A stretch of 35,938 nucleotides of DNA from Bacteroidia bacterium (GTDB lineage: Bacteria; Bacteroidota; Bacteroidia; Flavobacteriales; Flavobacteriaceae): NCBI GenBank assembly GCA_030429955.1, contig JAUIGO010000029.1:1-35938 (forward strand), written 5' to 3'. Below the pieces are notes generated by a model. That model searched no databases, was not told the origin of the DNA, and saw only the letters and a list, made by a program, of their open reading frames with translations. A program made the position numbers and the translations under genes. This document shows, piece after piece, positions 1-8,759 of the stretch (position 1 is its first letter; each line of letters opens with the position of its first letter).

Positions 1-1689
1 CATTGCAATACCAACGTTACTTGCGGCTAAAACCGGTGCATCATTAATGCCATCACCAATAAATGCTACTTTATTTTCTGAATTTTGTTTTAAGGTCTCA
101 ACTTCATTTAATTTGTCTTCTGGTAGCAATCCTCCTTTAGCATTTTCTACACTTAATTCTTTTGCTACTTGTTGGGTTATGGAATCTTTGTCTCCAGAGA
201 GCATCATTATATTTTTAATGCCTACTTTATGCAATGCGGTAATCGTTTCTTTAGCATCTTCTTTTAATTCGTCTGCTATCACCACATAACCAGCAAATTG
301 ATTATCGATTGAAACCAATACTATAGATTCTACAATATTTTCAATTTCAGTTGGAATATCAATATCATTAGCAATCATTAAGGCTTTATTTCCTATTAAA
401 ACGATTTTACCTTTTACTATTCCTTTTAAGCCTTTACCTGCAATTTCAGAAACTTCTTTTGCTTCATAGTTATCTCCATTTTCTTTATACTTCATAATAG
501 CTTTTGCAATAGGATGAGTTGACTGTTCTTCCATAGCCATTAGGTATTTCATAAATTCAGATTCTTCCCAACCTATAGACTTGATTTCCTTGATTTTGAA
601 AACACCTTTGGTAACAGTTCCCGTTTTGTCCATTACCAAAGTATTTATCTTGGTCATAGCATCTAAAAAGGAAGCTCCTTTAAACAAAATACCATTTTTT
701 GAAGCTGCACCCAATCCACCGAAATAACCTAAAGGAATAGAAATCACCAATGCACAAGGGCAAGAAATCACCAAGAAAATCAATGCTCTGTACAACCAAT
801 CCCTAAAGACGTAATCACCTACAAAAAAATAAGGGATGAATGTTACACCTATCGCTAAAAACACGACAATTGGTGTATAAATTCGTGCGAACTGTCTGAT
901 AAATAATTCCGTTTTTGATTTACGTGCAGTAGCATTTTGGACCAAATCTAATATTCTGGCAATAGAACTATCTTCAAACTTGTTAGTGACTTCAACTTCA
1001 ATGACACTTTCTAAATTAATACTGCCCGCATATACTTTTCCTTCTTTTAAAACAGAATCTGGTTTGCTTTCTCCAGTTAAAGCAGCCGTATTTAATGATG
1101 CTTTTTCGGATAATAATATGCCGTCCAAAGGAATTTTTTCGCCCACACGAATTTGAATCTTCTCACCAATTCTCACATCTTCTGGTGAAACACTTATATA
1201 GTCTCTTTCACGAAATACATTGGCTTCTTTTGGTCTAACATCCAGTAATGCCTTTATATTACCTTTTGCTCTGTTGACTGCCGCATTTTGAAATAATTCA
1301 CCAAATGCATAAAATAACATTACTGCCACACCTTCCGGATATTCACCAATAATAAATGCACCAATAGTGGCTATGGACATTAAAAAAAACTCGGTAAAGA
1401 AGTCACCTTTTTTAATGCTTACCCATCCTTCTTTTACCACAGGAAAACCCACGGGGATATAGGCCACCACATACCAAAGAATACGAATCCAACCAGAAAA
1501 ATGAGGAAATGCTTCAAAATAATCTATAGCAATACCTACTATTAACATTACAAAACTGAAAATAGCTGGCAAATAGGTGTTAAAAGTTGAAACGCCTTTA
1601 GGACTGCTATGATTATGCCCATCGTCGTGACTATGTTCTTCTTCTGAACTTGGTTTTAAATCTCTTAAATTAAGTTTCTTTTTTTTCAT
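1..1689 (-). CDS. P1B-type heavy-metal ATPase (Zn/Cd/Co exporter), C-terminus cut by window edge
   Basis: The gene starts at ATG 1689; 563 codons are visible and the reading frame is still open at base 1, inside the GDGINDAP hinge region, so perhaps 60-80 residues are missing. It is an inner-membrane cation exporter driven by ATP. Visible motifs are the actuator TGES (205-208), the transmembrane metal site SCPCALV (CPC at 310-312) and the phosphorylation site DKTGT (Asp354). The CPC motif with this C-terminal hinge is typical of ZntA/CadA-like pumps. There is no N-terminal HMA (CxxC) domain; residues 18-27 instead hold a short His/Asp-rich stretch (EHSHDDGHNH) that could bind metal. It starts 29 bases after the ICMT gene and is probably co-transcribed with it. 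Substrate (Zn, Cd, Pb or Co) is inferred from family and neighbours. Confidence 0.93.
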   Translation of the reverse strand, partial: MKKKKLNLRDLKPSSEEEHSHDDGHNHSSPKGVSTFNTYLPAIFSFVMLIVGIAIDYFEAFPHFSGWIRILWYVVAYIPVGFPVVKEGWVSIKKGDFFTEFFLMSIATIGAFIIGEYPEGVAVMLFYAFGELFQNAAVNRAKGNIKALLDVRPKEANVFRERDYISVSPEDVRIGEKIQIRVGEKIPLDGILLSEKASLNTAALTGESKPDSVLKEGKVYAGSINLESVIEVEVTNKFEDSSIARILDLVQNATARKSKTELFIRQFARIYTPIVVFLAIGVTFIPYFFVGDYVFRDWLYRALIFLVISCPCALVISIPLGYFGGLGAASKNGILFKGASFLDAMTKINTLVMDKTGTVTKGVFKIKEIKSIGWEESEFMKYLMAMEEQSTHPIAKAIMKYKENGDNYEAKEVSEIAGKGLKGIVKGKIVLIGNKALMIANDIDIPTEIENIVESIVLVSIDNQFAGYVVIADELKEDAKETITALHKVGIKNIMMLSGDKDSITQQVAKELSVENAKGGLLPEDKLNEVETLKQNSENKVAFIGDGINDAPVLAASNVGIAM

Positions 1690-1718
1690 TATTATTCTAA
1701 TTCTTCAAATGCAAATAA

Positions 1719-2303
1719 TTATATCCAACGTCTAACTTTTTTTGTATACTCCAAATAATCATTTTTAAATTCTCGTTTTAAAAATTCTTCTTCTAATCTA
1801 ATTTGGGTATTTATACTTATTTTCGATAATGAAATTATCAATAATGTAAAAGCATTTGGAATCACTAAAAACAAACCAATGTTTGCAATCATAATCCCAA
1901 GAAATATTGGATTTCTGGAAACCGAAAATAATCCCTTAGTTACTAATTCCGTCTTGTTCTTTTCGTCAATACCTATTCTCCACGAATTAGCCATTTGTGA
2001 TTGAGCAACCCAAACTACAATTAGAGAAAGAATTAAGAATCCCCAACCTATTTTAGACAAAGTATCATTTTCTAAATACCAGAAAGGAAGTAAATATTTG
2101 TACCACTCAAATTTAAAAGCATAAATACCAACAACAATCAGTTCTAAAAGAGATATTACAATGAATACCTTACCGTTATAACCGTGAGCATCATCTGTTT
2201 TGTTAAAGGTTAGAGGATTTACTCCTGTCTTTACCTTTAACCAAACTGACCTTATTACAAATACTAATAGGAAATATACTAGCAGGTATACAAATAACAC
2301 CAT
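1719..2303 (-). CDS. ICMT-like isoprenylcysteine carboxyl methyltransferase family membrane protein
   Basis: This 194-residue protein has about five hydrophobic segments. Its C-terminal signature is typical of the ICMT/PEMT-like methyltransferases: SRNPIF near residue 130, a long hydrophobic stretch, then an E-EE-F pattern and the ending EYTKKVRRWI. Family members use S-adenosylmethionine to methylate lipid or prenyl substrates in the membrane; the bacterial substrate is generally unknown. It lies between the Fur-like regulator (61-base gap) and the metal ATPase (29-base gap), in the same direction. Homologues are often found in metal-resistance clusters, so a role in membrane or metal adaptation is plausible but is inference. 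A candidate operator and a weak -7 element lie in the gap upstream. Confidence 0.85.
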   Translation of the reverse strand: MVLFVYLLVYFLLVFVIRSVWLKVKTGVNPLTFNKTDDAHGYNGKVFIVISLLELIVVGIYAFKFEWYKYLLPFWYLENDTLSKIGWGFLILSLIVVWVAQSQMANSWRIGIDEKNKTELVTKGLFSVSRNPIFLGIMIANIGLFLVIPNAFTLLIISLSKISINTQIRLEEEFLKREFKNDYLEYTKKVRRWI

Positions 2304-2328
2304 AGAGTTTTATTTACATAATTAAAAG

Positions 2329-2336
2329 CAAAAGTG
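2329..2336 (-). promoter_or_regulatory. Weak candidate -7 element before the ICMT/ATPase genes
   Basis: On the minus strand this reads CACTTTTG, one mismatch from the Bacteroidota -7 consensus TAnnTTTG, and it ends 26 bases before the ICMT start. It is supported mainly by geometry: it begins 12 bases downstream of the palindrome at 2348-2369, almost the same spacing as the pair at 8742-8749 and 8760-8781. Confidence 0.4.
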
Positions 2337-2347
2337 CTCAAAAATCA

Positions 2348-2369
2348 AATGCAATGGAAGTGCATTATT
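2348..2369 (-). promoter_or_regulatory. Candidate Fur-family operator, copy 2
   Basis: The site is a palindrome with arms AATGCA and TGCATT separated by seven bases (19 bases in all), extended by ATT. It differs at only four of 22 positions from the site at 8760-8781. Both share AATGCAATGG, two variable bases, then GTGCA. It overlaps the 3' end of the Fur-like gene and sits upstream of the ICMT and ATPase genes. A 19-base palindrome is the usual size of a Fur-family box. Binding by the adjacent regulator is inference. Confidence 0.5.
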
Positions 2370-2781
2370 GCCCACTACATTTATCACACATACCTTTCAC
2401 CACTAGGTTTATATTTTCCGAAACAAAGCCATTAGGGACTTTTATTTTAGGGATTTTATGCTCTGTTAAGCAAATGGTTTCATTACAGTTATTACAATGG
2501 AAGTGCAGGTGTAAATCCGTTTCAATTTCACAGCTGCAATCTTGTTCACATAGTGCATATTTTACTATACCTGTACCGTCGTCTATTTGGTGTACAATAT
2601 CTTTTTCTACAAATGTTTTAACTGTTCTATATAGTGTTGTTCTATCTGCCTTTTCAAAAGCGTTCTCAATATCACTTAACGTTACGGCCACCTGGTTTTC
2701 CGCAAGGAACTTATAAATTAATAAACGCATTGCAGTAACACGTATGTTTTTTGACTCTAATACTTGTTCTATTGTTTCCAT
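2365..2781 (-). CDS. Fur-family metal-responsive transcriptional regulator
   Basis: This 138-residue protein has the Fur layout. The N-terminal winged helix includes the recognition-helix pattern RTTLYRTVKTF near residues 47-57. The C-terminal dimerisation and metal-binding half carries the HLHFHC segment and two CxxC pairs (CNNC near 96-99 and CDKC near 132-135), which in Fur, Zur and PerR form a structural zinc site. It is encoded within the efflux cluster, two bases after the adaptor gene, so autoregulated control of the cluster is likely. Position and cargo favour a Zur-like or related divalent-metal sensor over an iron regulator, but the metal cannot be read from sequence. Two matching palindromes upstream of the cluster genes are its candidate targets. 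Confidence 0.9.
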   Translation of the reverse strand: METIEQVLESKNIRVTAMRLLIYKFLAENQVAVTLSDIENAFEKADRTTLYRTVKTFVEKDIVHQIDDGTGIVKYALCEQDCSCEIETDLHLHFHCNNCNETICLTEHKIPKIKVPNGFVSENINLVVKGMCDKCSGQ

Positions 2782-2783
2782 AA

Positions 2784-3968
2784 TTAATGTTCGTGTTCTG
2801 CTTCACCTTTTTTCATTTCTGCAATAAGGTAATATGCATTATTATAAGCAAATTTTGTGTTTGGTTTTATTTCTTCGGAAAATTGAACTGCTGTCCAATT
2901 GTTATCTTTTGCTCCCAAAATAACTTCAACTGGCTTAAAACTCCAATCGTCATTTTCCTTTTCTGCTGAAAAAACATAATACCTATCACCTTCTTTAATA
3001 ATGGCACTTTCAGGTAATGCTTTTGTCTTGGTGTTCTCTACTTGAATTTTACCTTGAATATACATCCCAGGGATTAAGTTGCCTTTCTTGTTTTCAATTT
3101 CCGCGTGAACGTGAACTGCTTTTGGATTGTCTTCAAAAGTTTTGCTAACGGAATAGATTTCTGCTGTAAGTTCTTCATCCGGAACGGATTGTATAGTAAA
3201 AGATACTTTCTGACCTCTTTTTACTTTATACACATCCTTTTCAAACACCATTAAATCAGCGTGCACGTGATGCGTGTTTACAACTTCAAATAACTCGGTT
3301 TGAGGCTCTACGTATTGGCCTGTTTTTACTTCAACCTTTTGTACAAAACCTTCAATGGGACTACGCAATGCAATTTGTTGAGCAATAGTACCATTACGGA
3401 CTGAAGTGGTATTGACGTTTAGTATTTTTAATTGGGCAGCTAATCCGTTTACCATTGCTTTTGAAGCATTATATTCTGCTTCTGCCTTTTGAAAATTAGC
3501 ACCAGAACCTACACCTGCATCGTATAATCTTTTTTGACGCTCATAGTTTTTTTTCAAAAAAACACTATTACTATGGGCATTTAAGTAATCAGTTTGCAGT
3601 TTTATAATATTTGGGTGAGAAAGGTAAGCTACTACTTGACCTTTACTGACTTTATCGCCTTCAATTACTTTAATCGATACTACATTAGCACCAACCACAG
3701 AAGTTATAGCAGCTTCGTTTTGTGGTGGCACTTCCAATGTTCCATTAGCTTCTACATAGCCACTCATATTGCGTAATGTAAGCGTGTCAATTTTCATTTT
3801 TAAAGCATTGAACTGCTGTTTTGAGAGCACAACTTCTTCTCCTTCATTTTGCGACTCCTTTGCTTCAGTTTTTTGGGTATGACCATCTGAGCCATTTTTA
3901 TTTCCACAAGCGGTTACTAAAATTGAAGCTATAAATAGTATTAAAAATTTATATGATGTATTTTTCAT
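2784..3968 (-). CDS. RND efflux periplasmic adaptor (CzcB/CusB-like membrane fusion lipoprotein)
   Basis: This 394-residue protein starts with a lipoprotein signal (lipobox VTAC, Cys21), so it should be anchored in the inner membrane facing the periplasm. Its layout is that of HlyD/RND adaptors: a lipoyl-like half near residues 85-115, an alpha-hairpin near 120-185, the second lipoyl half near 195-225, and beta-barrel and membrane-proximal domains thereafter. It joins the RND pump to the outer-membrane channel. The C-terminus ends in a small His/Glu-rich tail (EAEHEH), and there are acidic and His residues after the lipobox, features common in metal adaptors. It starts four bases after the pump gene ends and two bases separate it from the Fur-like gene, so the three are clearly one transcription unit. 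Confidence 0.93.
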   Translation of the reverse strand: MKNTSYKFLILFIASILVTACGNKNGSDGHTQKTEAKESQNEGEEVVLSKQQFNALKMKIDTLTLRNMSGYVEANGTLEVPPQNEAAITSVVGANVVSIKVIEGDKVSKGQVVAYLSHPNIIKLQTDYLNAHSNSVFLKKNYERQKRLYDAGVGSGANFQKAEAEYNASKAMVNGLAAQLKILNVNTTSVRNGTIAQQIALRSPIEGFVQKVEVKTGQYVEPQTELFEVVNTHHVHADLMVFEKDVYKVKRGQKVSFTIQSVPDEELTAEIYSVSKTFEDNPKAVHVHAEIENKKGNLIPGMYIQGKIQVENTKTKALPESAIIKEGDRYYVFSAEKENDDWSFKPVEVILGAKDNNWTAVQFSEEIKPNTKFAYNNAYYLIAEMKKGEAEHEH

Positions 3969-3972
3969 TGTC

Positions 3973-6900
3973 TTATTGGTTAAAATATTGTAATTGAAAT
4001 GTACTTTGTAAATAATTGATTAGCGCGGTTTGAGATTCCAAATCAGATTGAACAGCTTCTTTTATAAGTTGTGTAAATGTGGTATAATCAATTTCCCCTT
4101 CTTTATATGCCAATAAAGCACCCACTTTTTGTTCTTTCACAAGTGGTAACACTTCATTTTTGTAGAAAAGCCAAGATGTTTTCCATTTTTGGTAATTTTC
4201 TTTAGCTTGAATAAATTTGGATTGTACTTCTTTTTGCTTGAATTGCACATTGGCTTCCGTTATCTCCTTATCAATTTTTGCGGTTCTAATTTGCGCTTTG
4301 TTTGAACCCGATAAAAACGGAATTGAAATACCTGCTTGATAGGTGTAAAATCCCGAATTGCCATCAACTTTTTGTAAACCCCCTTGTAGGTTGAACTTTG
4401 GTAAATTATTTGCTTTTGCAGCTTTATAATTGGCTTCGGCTTCATCTACAATATTCTGTGACATATTGTACAACGGATGATTTTCAATATTGAATGCTTC
4501 CATATTTATATCCATAGCAATATCAAATTTATCAGTAACCGTATAAATTTCCTCTGAAACAAACCATAGATTTAATTGCTGTAAAGCGACTAAATAATCA
4601 CTATACGCCTGCGCTTTTTTATTTTGAATTTGTAAGGCTTGATTTTTAGCTGCTGAATATTCTAATCTTGAAATGGCCTCTACTTCATAATTTAAGGCAA
4701 CAGCTTTCTCGAAGTTGATATAAATAGAATCTAACTCTTTGTACAAATTATAATTCCTTTTACTCTGCAAAGTATTTGTCCAAGCCTTTTTCACTTCCAA
4801 TTCTAAATCTAATTCTGAAAGCTGAAACGCTTTTTGAGCTAATTGAATGCGTTGTTCTTGCAATCGCTTTTTCGCAGAAATACCAAACACATCAATGTTG
4901 CTTTGGCCAATTCCTATGGTAGTATAAATACCATTTCCATTATTAATTTCCTCACCTCCGGTAAATATTTGAGTTGTGCCAAAATCATAGGCTGTAGCTT
5001 TTAGTTGTTCCTGTTTTGTGATTTCCAACTGCTTTTGCTTCAACAACGGATAATTGTTTTTTGAGAGTTTCACAGCCTCCTGTATTGTTATTTCAGGAAG
5101 TGTATCGCTTATCTGTTGAGCGTTACTTTGTGTCGAAAAACCAAACATTATAAGTAAAACCGCAGTTGCTGTAACTATCTTTTTATTCATTTTGAACTTA
5201 AAAGATTTGTTTTCTACCCAATGGTACAAAATTGGTAACACGAATAGAGTCAGTAATGTAGAAGTCATTAATCCACCAATAACCACGGTTGCCAATGGGC
5301 GTTGTACTTCTGCTCCAGCAGATGCCGAAATTGCCATAGGTAAAAACCCCAATACATCTGTAAATGCTGTTAGCATAATTGGTCTGATTCTTCTTTTTGT
5401 GCCTTCTACAATCCTATCTTTTAGATTGGTTACACCTTCATCTTTTAACTCGTTGAGCCCGCTAATCATCACTAATCCATTTAAAACCGCAACGCCAAAC
5501 AGCACAATGAAACCGACACCTGCCGAAATACTAAAAGGCATATCACGTAACCACAATGCCACGACACCACCAATGGTTGCCATAGGAATTGCGATATAAA
5601 TCATTAAGGTTTGTGGTAAGGATTTTAATGCAAAATATATTAATATAAAAATGAGCAATAATGCAATAGGAACAACAGTTTGTAAACGGTTACTGGCACG
5701 TTCCAAATTCTCAAAAGCCCCACCATAGCGAATGAAATAACCTGATGGCAATTCTAATTGTGCATCTAGTTTTTTCTTTATTTCAGTTACCAATGATTTT
5801 ACATCACGACCTCTTACATTAATACCTACATAAGTTCTTCTGTTAGTATTGTCTCTACTTATTTGCATTGGTCCTGATTTGTAGCTAACATCCGCAATTT
5901 CACGTAATGGAATTTGAGTGCGAGAAGGTAGATTGATGTAGAGGTTTTGAACATCTGAAATATCCTTTCGGTTTTGAGAACTTAAACGCACCACTAAATC
6001 GAAGCGTTTTTCACCTTCAAAAATCACGCCTGCCGTACCACCAGCAAATGCAGATTGTACAGTTTGATTTAGCGCATTTATTTGAAGTCCGTATTGCGCT
6101 AATTTATCCCTATCGTAATTAATAGTCATCTGTGGTAGTCCGGTTGTTGCCTCCGCTTTCATATCACCAATACCTTCTGTACCTGCAATAATTTTAGATA
6201 TTTCTTCAGCTTTTTGAGACAACACATCAATATCTTCACCATATAGTTTTATGGCAATATCTTCTCGAACACCTTCAAGCAATTCATTAAAGCGCATTTC
6301 AATAGGTTGGGTAAACTCATAATTAACGCCTGGAACGATTTCAACCGCTTCTTTCATTTTCTCAATCAGCTCATCTTTAGTAGTAGCTGTCGTCCATTCG
6401 CTTTTTGGTTTTAGAATTACGAAAACATCCGCTAAATCCATTGGCATTGGGTCTGTTGGTATTTCTGCAACACCAATACGACTAACTATTTTTTCGACTT
6501 CTGGAAATTTAGCTTTTACAATTTGCTCTATTTTTGTCGTTGTTTCAATGGTTTCTGTTAGAGAACTACCTGGTTTTAAAATGGCGTGAAATGCAATATC
6601 TCCTTCATCGAGTTGCGGGATGAACTCGCCACCCATTCGGCTAAACATAAAAACTGTAATTCCGAATAGCACGACTGCAATACCTATAATCCATTTTCCT
6701 TTTTTCAGTGCCTTTACCAATAATGGTTGATACTTATCCTCAACCCAATGCACAAATCTATCTCCATAAGATTTTTTGTCGTTTTTTGGTGTCCTTAACA
6801 CCAATGCAGACATCATTGGTACATACGTCAAACAAAGCACCATTGCACCTATCATAGCAAAAATGAAAGTTAATGCCATTGGTTTAAACATTTTCCCTTC

Positions 6901-8307
6901 AATACCTTGTAAAGCCAGAATTGGAAGAAAAACAATGAGAATAATAAGCTGACCGAAAAAAGCAGCATTCATCATTTTTTTTGAAGCATTTGAAGCCACT
7001 TTATCTCTTTCTTTTGCTGTAAGACTCTTCTTTTTTAATACTTGGGAAGTGATAAGAAAAACAGTGCTTTCTACTATAATTACAGCGCCATCTACAATGA
7101 TTCCAAAATCGATTGCACCCAAGCTCATTAGGTTTGCCCATACGTCAAAAACATTCATTAGTATAAATGCAAATAATAGGGACAATGGAATGGTTGAAGC
7201 TACTATTAAACCGCCTCGCCAGTTTCCTAATAAGAAAATAAGAACGAAAATGACTATTAATGCGCCTTCAATTAGATTGGTTGCAACTGTAGAGGTTGTT
7301 TCACCGATAAGTTTACTTCGGTCTAACAGCGATTCGATAATGATTCCTTCAGGTAATGACTTTTCAATTTGAGCCATTCGCTCTTTTACATTAGCGATAA
7401 CATCATTGGAATTAGCACCTTTAAGCATCATCACCAAACCACCTACAACCTCGCCTTCACCATCTTGAGTTAATGCACCATAACGAATTGCAGAACCAAA
7501 TTGTACTGTAGCGATATCACCAATAGTAACAGGAATATTATTTATGTTCTTAACAGTAATTTTTTTAATATCCTCTAAACTTCGTACCAGGCCTTCACCA
7601 CGAATAAAATTAGCTTGATGGTTTTTTTCGATGTAAGCACCACCTGTATTTTGATTATTAGCTTCTAGTGCATTAAACACATCAGTAATGGTCAAACCAA
7701 TAGCGTTTAATTCGTTTGGGTCAACTGCTACTTCGTATTGCTTAATTTTGCCACCTATGGCATTTACTTCAACCACACCTTCAACCATAGCCATTTGACG
7801 TTGTACAATCCAATCTTGCATAGAACGCAAGTCCGCAATGGTATATTTGTCTTTAAACTCTGGTGCTACCTTTAATGTGTATTGGTAAATTTCTCCCAGA
7901 CCTGTTGAAATAGGTCCCATAGTGGGTTCGCCAAAACCAGCAGGAATTTGCTCTTTGACTTCATTTAGTTTTTCTGCTACTAATTGTCGCGGAAGATACG
8001 TTCCCATATCATCGTCGAAGACAATGGTAACCACAGATAGGCCGAAACGAGAAATTGACCTAATTTCCTGTACATTGGGAAGGTTGCTCATTGCAACTTC
8101 GACAGGATAGGTTACAATTTGCTCAATATCTTCAGTGCCTAGATTTGGTGCTTGTGTAATGACCTGTACTTGGTTGTTAGTAATATCTGGAACAGCATCG
8201 ATTGGTACTTGGGTCATACTCCAAATACCTGCTCCAATAATGGTGAGCGTTAGCAAACCAATTATGAATTTGTTATTGATTGAAAAATCAATGATTTTAT
8301 TAATCAT
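3973..8307 (-). CDS. CzcA-type heavy-metal RND pump fused to a TolC-like outer-membrane channel
   Basis: A single 1444-residue reading frame holds two proteins. Residues 1 to about 1035 are a complete HME-RND pump: N-terminal membrane segment, two periplasmic porter regions, and the TM4 proton-relay motif DFGIIVDGAVIIVES (Asp400, Asp406, Glu413). Its DFG-xxx-DGA form is characteristic of divalent-cation (Co/Zn/Cd/Ni) pumps rather than Cu/Ag CusA. Residues from about 1064 to 1444 are a TolC/CzcC-like outer-membrane factor with two long coiled-coil repeats. At the junction, Met1040 begins a textbook signal peptide (MNKKIV, hydrophobic core, SNA before Gln1064). Similar fusions are known in Bacteroidota. 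Either signal peptidase cuts the polyprotein after Ala1063, or an internal start at 5190 makes a separate 405-residue channel. The adaptor gene follows after four bases. Confidence 0.94.
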   Translation of the reverse strand: MINKIIDFSINNKFIIGLLTLTIIGAGIWSMTQVPIDAVPDITNNQVQVITQAPNLGTEDIEQIVTYPVEVAMSNLPNVQEIRSISRFGLSVVTIVFDDDMGTYLPRQLVAEKLNEVKEQIPAGFGEPTMGPISTGLGEIYQYTLKVAPEFKDKYTIADLRSMQDWIVQRQMAMVEGVVEVNAIGGKIKQYEVAVDPNELNAIGLTITDVFNALEANNQNTGGAYIEKNHQANFIRGEGLVRSLEDIKKITVKNINNIPVTIGDIATVQFGSAIRYGALTQDGEGEVVGGLVMMLKGANSNDVIANVKERMAQIEKSLPEGIIIESLLDRSKLIGETTSTVATNLIEGALIVIFVLIFLLGNWRGGLIVASTIPLSLLFAFILMNVFDVWANLMSLGAIDFGIIVDGAVIIVESTVFLITSQVLKKKSLTAKERDKVASNASKKMMNAAFFGQLIILIVFLPILALQGIEGKMFKPMALTFIFAMIGAMVLCLTYVPMMSALVLRTPKNDKKSYGDRFVHWVEDKYQPLLVKALKKGKWIIGIAVVLFGITVFMFSRMGGEFIPQLDEGDIAFHAILKPGSSLTETIETTTKIEQIVKAKFPEVEKIVSRIGVAEIPTDPMPMDLADVFVILKPKSEWTTATTKDELIEKMKEAVEIVPGVNYEFTQPIEMRFNELLEGVREDIAIKLYGEDIDVLSQKAEEISKIIAGTEGIGDMKAEATTGLPQMTINYDRDKLAQYGLQINALNQTVQSAFAGGTAGVIFEGEKRFDLVVRLSSQNRKDISDVQNLYINLPSRTQIPLREIADVSYKSGPMQISRDNTNRRTYVGINVRGRDVKSLVTEIKKKLDAQLELPSGYFIRYGGAFENLERASNRLQTVVPIALLLIFILIYFALKSLPQTLMIYIAIPMATIGGVVALWLRDMPFSISAGVGFIVLFGVAVLNGLVMISGLNELKDEGVTNLKDRIVEGTKRRIRPIMLTAFTDVLGFLPMAISASAGAEVQRPLATVVIGGLMTSTLLTLFVLPILYHWVENKSFKFKMNKKIVTATAVLLIMFGFSTQSNAQQISDTLPEITIQEAVKLSKNNYPLLKQKQLEITKQEQLKATAYDFGTTQIFTGGEEINNGNGIYTTIGIGQSNIDVFGISAKKRLQEQRIQLAQKAFQLSELDLELEVKKAWTNTLQSKRNYNLYKELDSIYINFEKAVALNYEVEAISRLEYSAAKNQALQIQNKKAQAYSDYLVALQQLNLWFVSEEIYTVTDKFDIAMDINMEAFNIENHPLYNMSQNIVDEAEANYKAAKANNLPKFNLQGGLQKVDGNSGFYTYQAGISIPFLSGSNKAQIRTAKIDKEITEANVQFKQKEVQSKFIQAKENYQKWKTSWLFYKNEVLPLVKEQKVGALLAYKEGEIDYTTFTQLIKEAVQSDLESQTALINYLQSTFQLQYFNQ

Positions 8308-8317
8308 AGAAAATGTA

Positions 8318-8428
8318 TTAATTCAGTTGAACTATTCGATAGACACCAATTTAATAGTTGTACATCGAAGTAATGAGAACCTGCTTGCAGATTCATAAAT
8401 GGATATAATTATCCTAAAACTGAATTAA
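8318..8428. repeat. 11-base inverted repeat flanking the gap upstream of the RND gene
   Basis: TTAATTCAGTT at 8318-8328 is the exact reverse complement of AACTGAATTAA at 8418-8428, which contains the stop codon of the small upstream gene. The arms are 89 bases apart and the intervening sequence shows no gene. It could pair in the mRNA between the two genes, but with such AT-rich arms chance is a real alternative. Confidence 0.25.
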
Positions 8429-8736
8429 ACTTGTGGCGGTTGCCAAATATTGGAATGAAAATCAAATCTATAAATAGATTGATATGAAGAAAATATTTCT
8501 GTAGAAATTTTTGAATCAATTGTAAGGTTAAAAGTACTGAAAGGCTCGTATGTAATTGACATCCCACAACAATTGCAAATACAGGTCACAGGGCAAGAAT
8601 CGTCGCTATCTTCTTGGTGGTCGTGACTAGCACTTATTTCTTCTGGATTTTGGTCTTCTAGATTTTGACCATCAGAACAAGGTTTCACAGATAGAAATAG
8701 TAGAATTAATGATAATATTATTGTTGCAAATTTCAC
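8425..8736 (-). CDS. Small Cys-rich exported protein (DUF6660-like), first gene of the efflux cluster
   Basis: This 103-residue protein starts at GTG 8736; no ATG is available before residue 59. Residues 1-19 form a signal peptide. The mature part has an acidic/His stretch (SHDHQEDSDDS, 37-47) followed by a dense cysteine cluster (Cys48, 52, 54, 56, 57), then a polar C-terminal half. It resembles the short DUF6660 proteins often found just upstream of metal-efflux RND genes in Flavobacteriia. I recognise no enzymatic motif. The Cys/His cluster suggests periplasmic metal binding, perhaps sensing or delivering metal to the pump, but that is inference. It lies 117 bases upstream of the pump gene in the same direction. 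Confidence 0.75.
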   Translation of the reverse strand: MKFATIILSLILLFLSVKPCSDGQNLEDQNPEEISASHDHQEDSDDSCPVTCICNCCGMSITYEPFSTFNLTIDSKISTEIFSSYQSIYRFDFHSNIWQPPQV

Positions 8737-8741
8737 AGATA

Positions 8742-8749
8742 CAAAGATA
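8742..8749 (-). promoter_or_regulatory. Bacteroidota -7 promoter element of the efflux operon
   Basis: On the minus strand this reads TATCTTTG, an exact match to TAnnTTTG. The implied transcription start lies within a base or two of the GTG at 8736. The mRNA would then be leaderless or almost so, unless the real start codon is elsewhere. No well-spaced -33 TTG is present; the palindrome at 8760-8781 occupies that region. Confidence 0.6.
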
Positions 8750-8759
8750 AAAATTATTT

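Noticed and set aside
47..289. Plus-strand reading frame at the left edge
   Set aside because: It is antisense to the clearly coding P1B ATPase region containing the GDGINDAP hinge.
5192..5599. Plus-strand reading frames opposite the RND pump gene (also 7049-7372, 7922-8110, 8135-8398)
   Set aside because: They lie opposite a gene with strong family motifs, show no domain of their own and have no promoter; they are antisense shadows.
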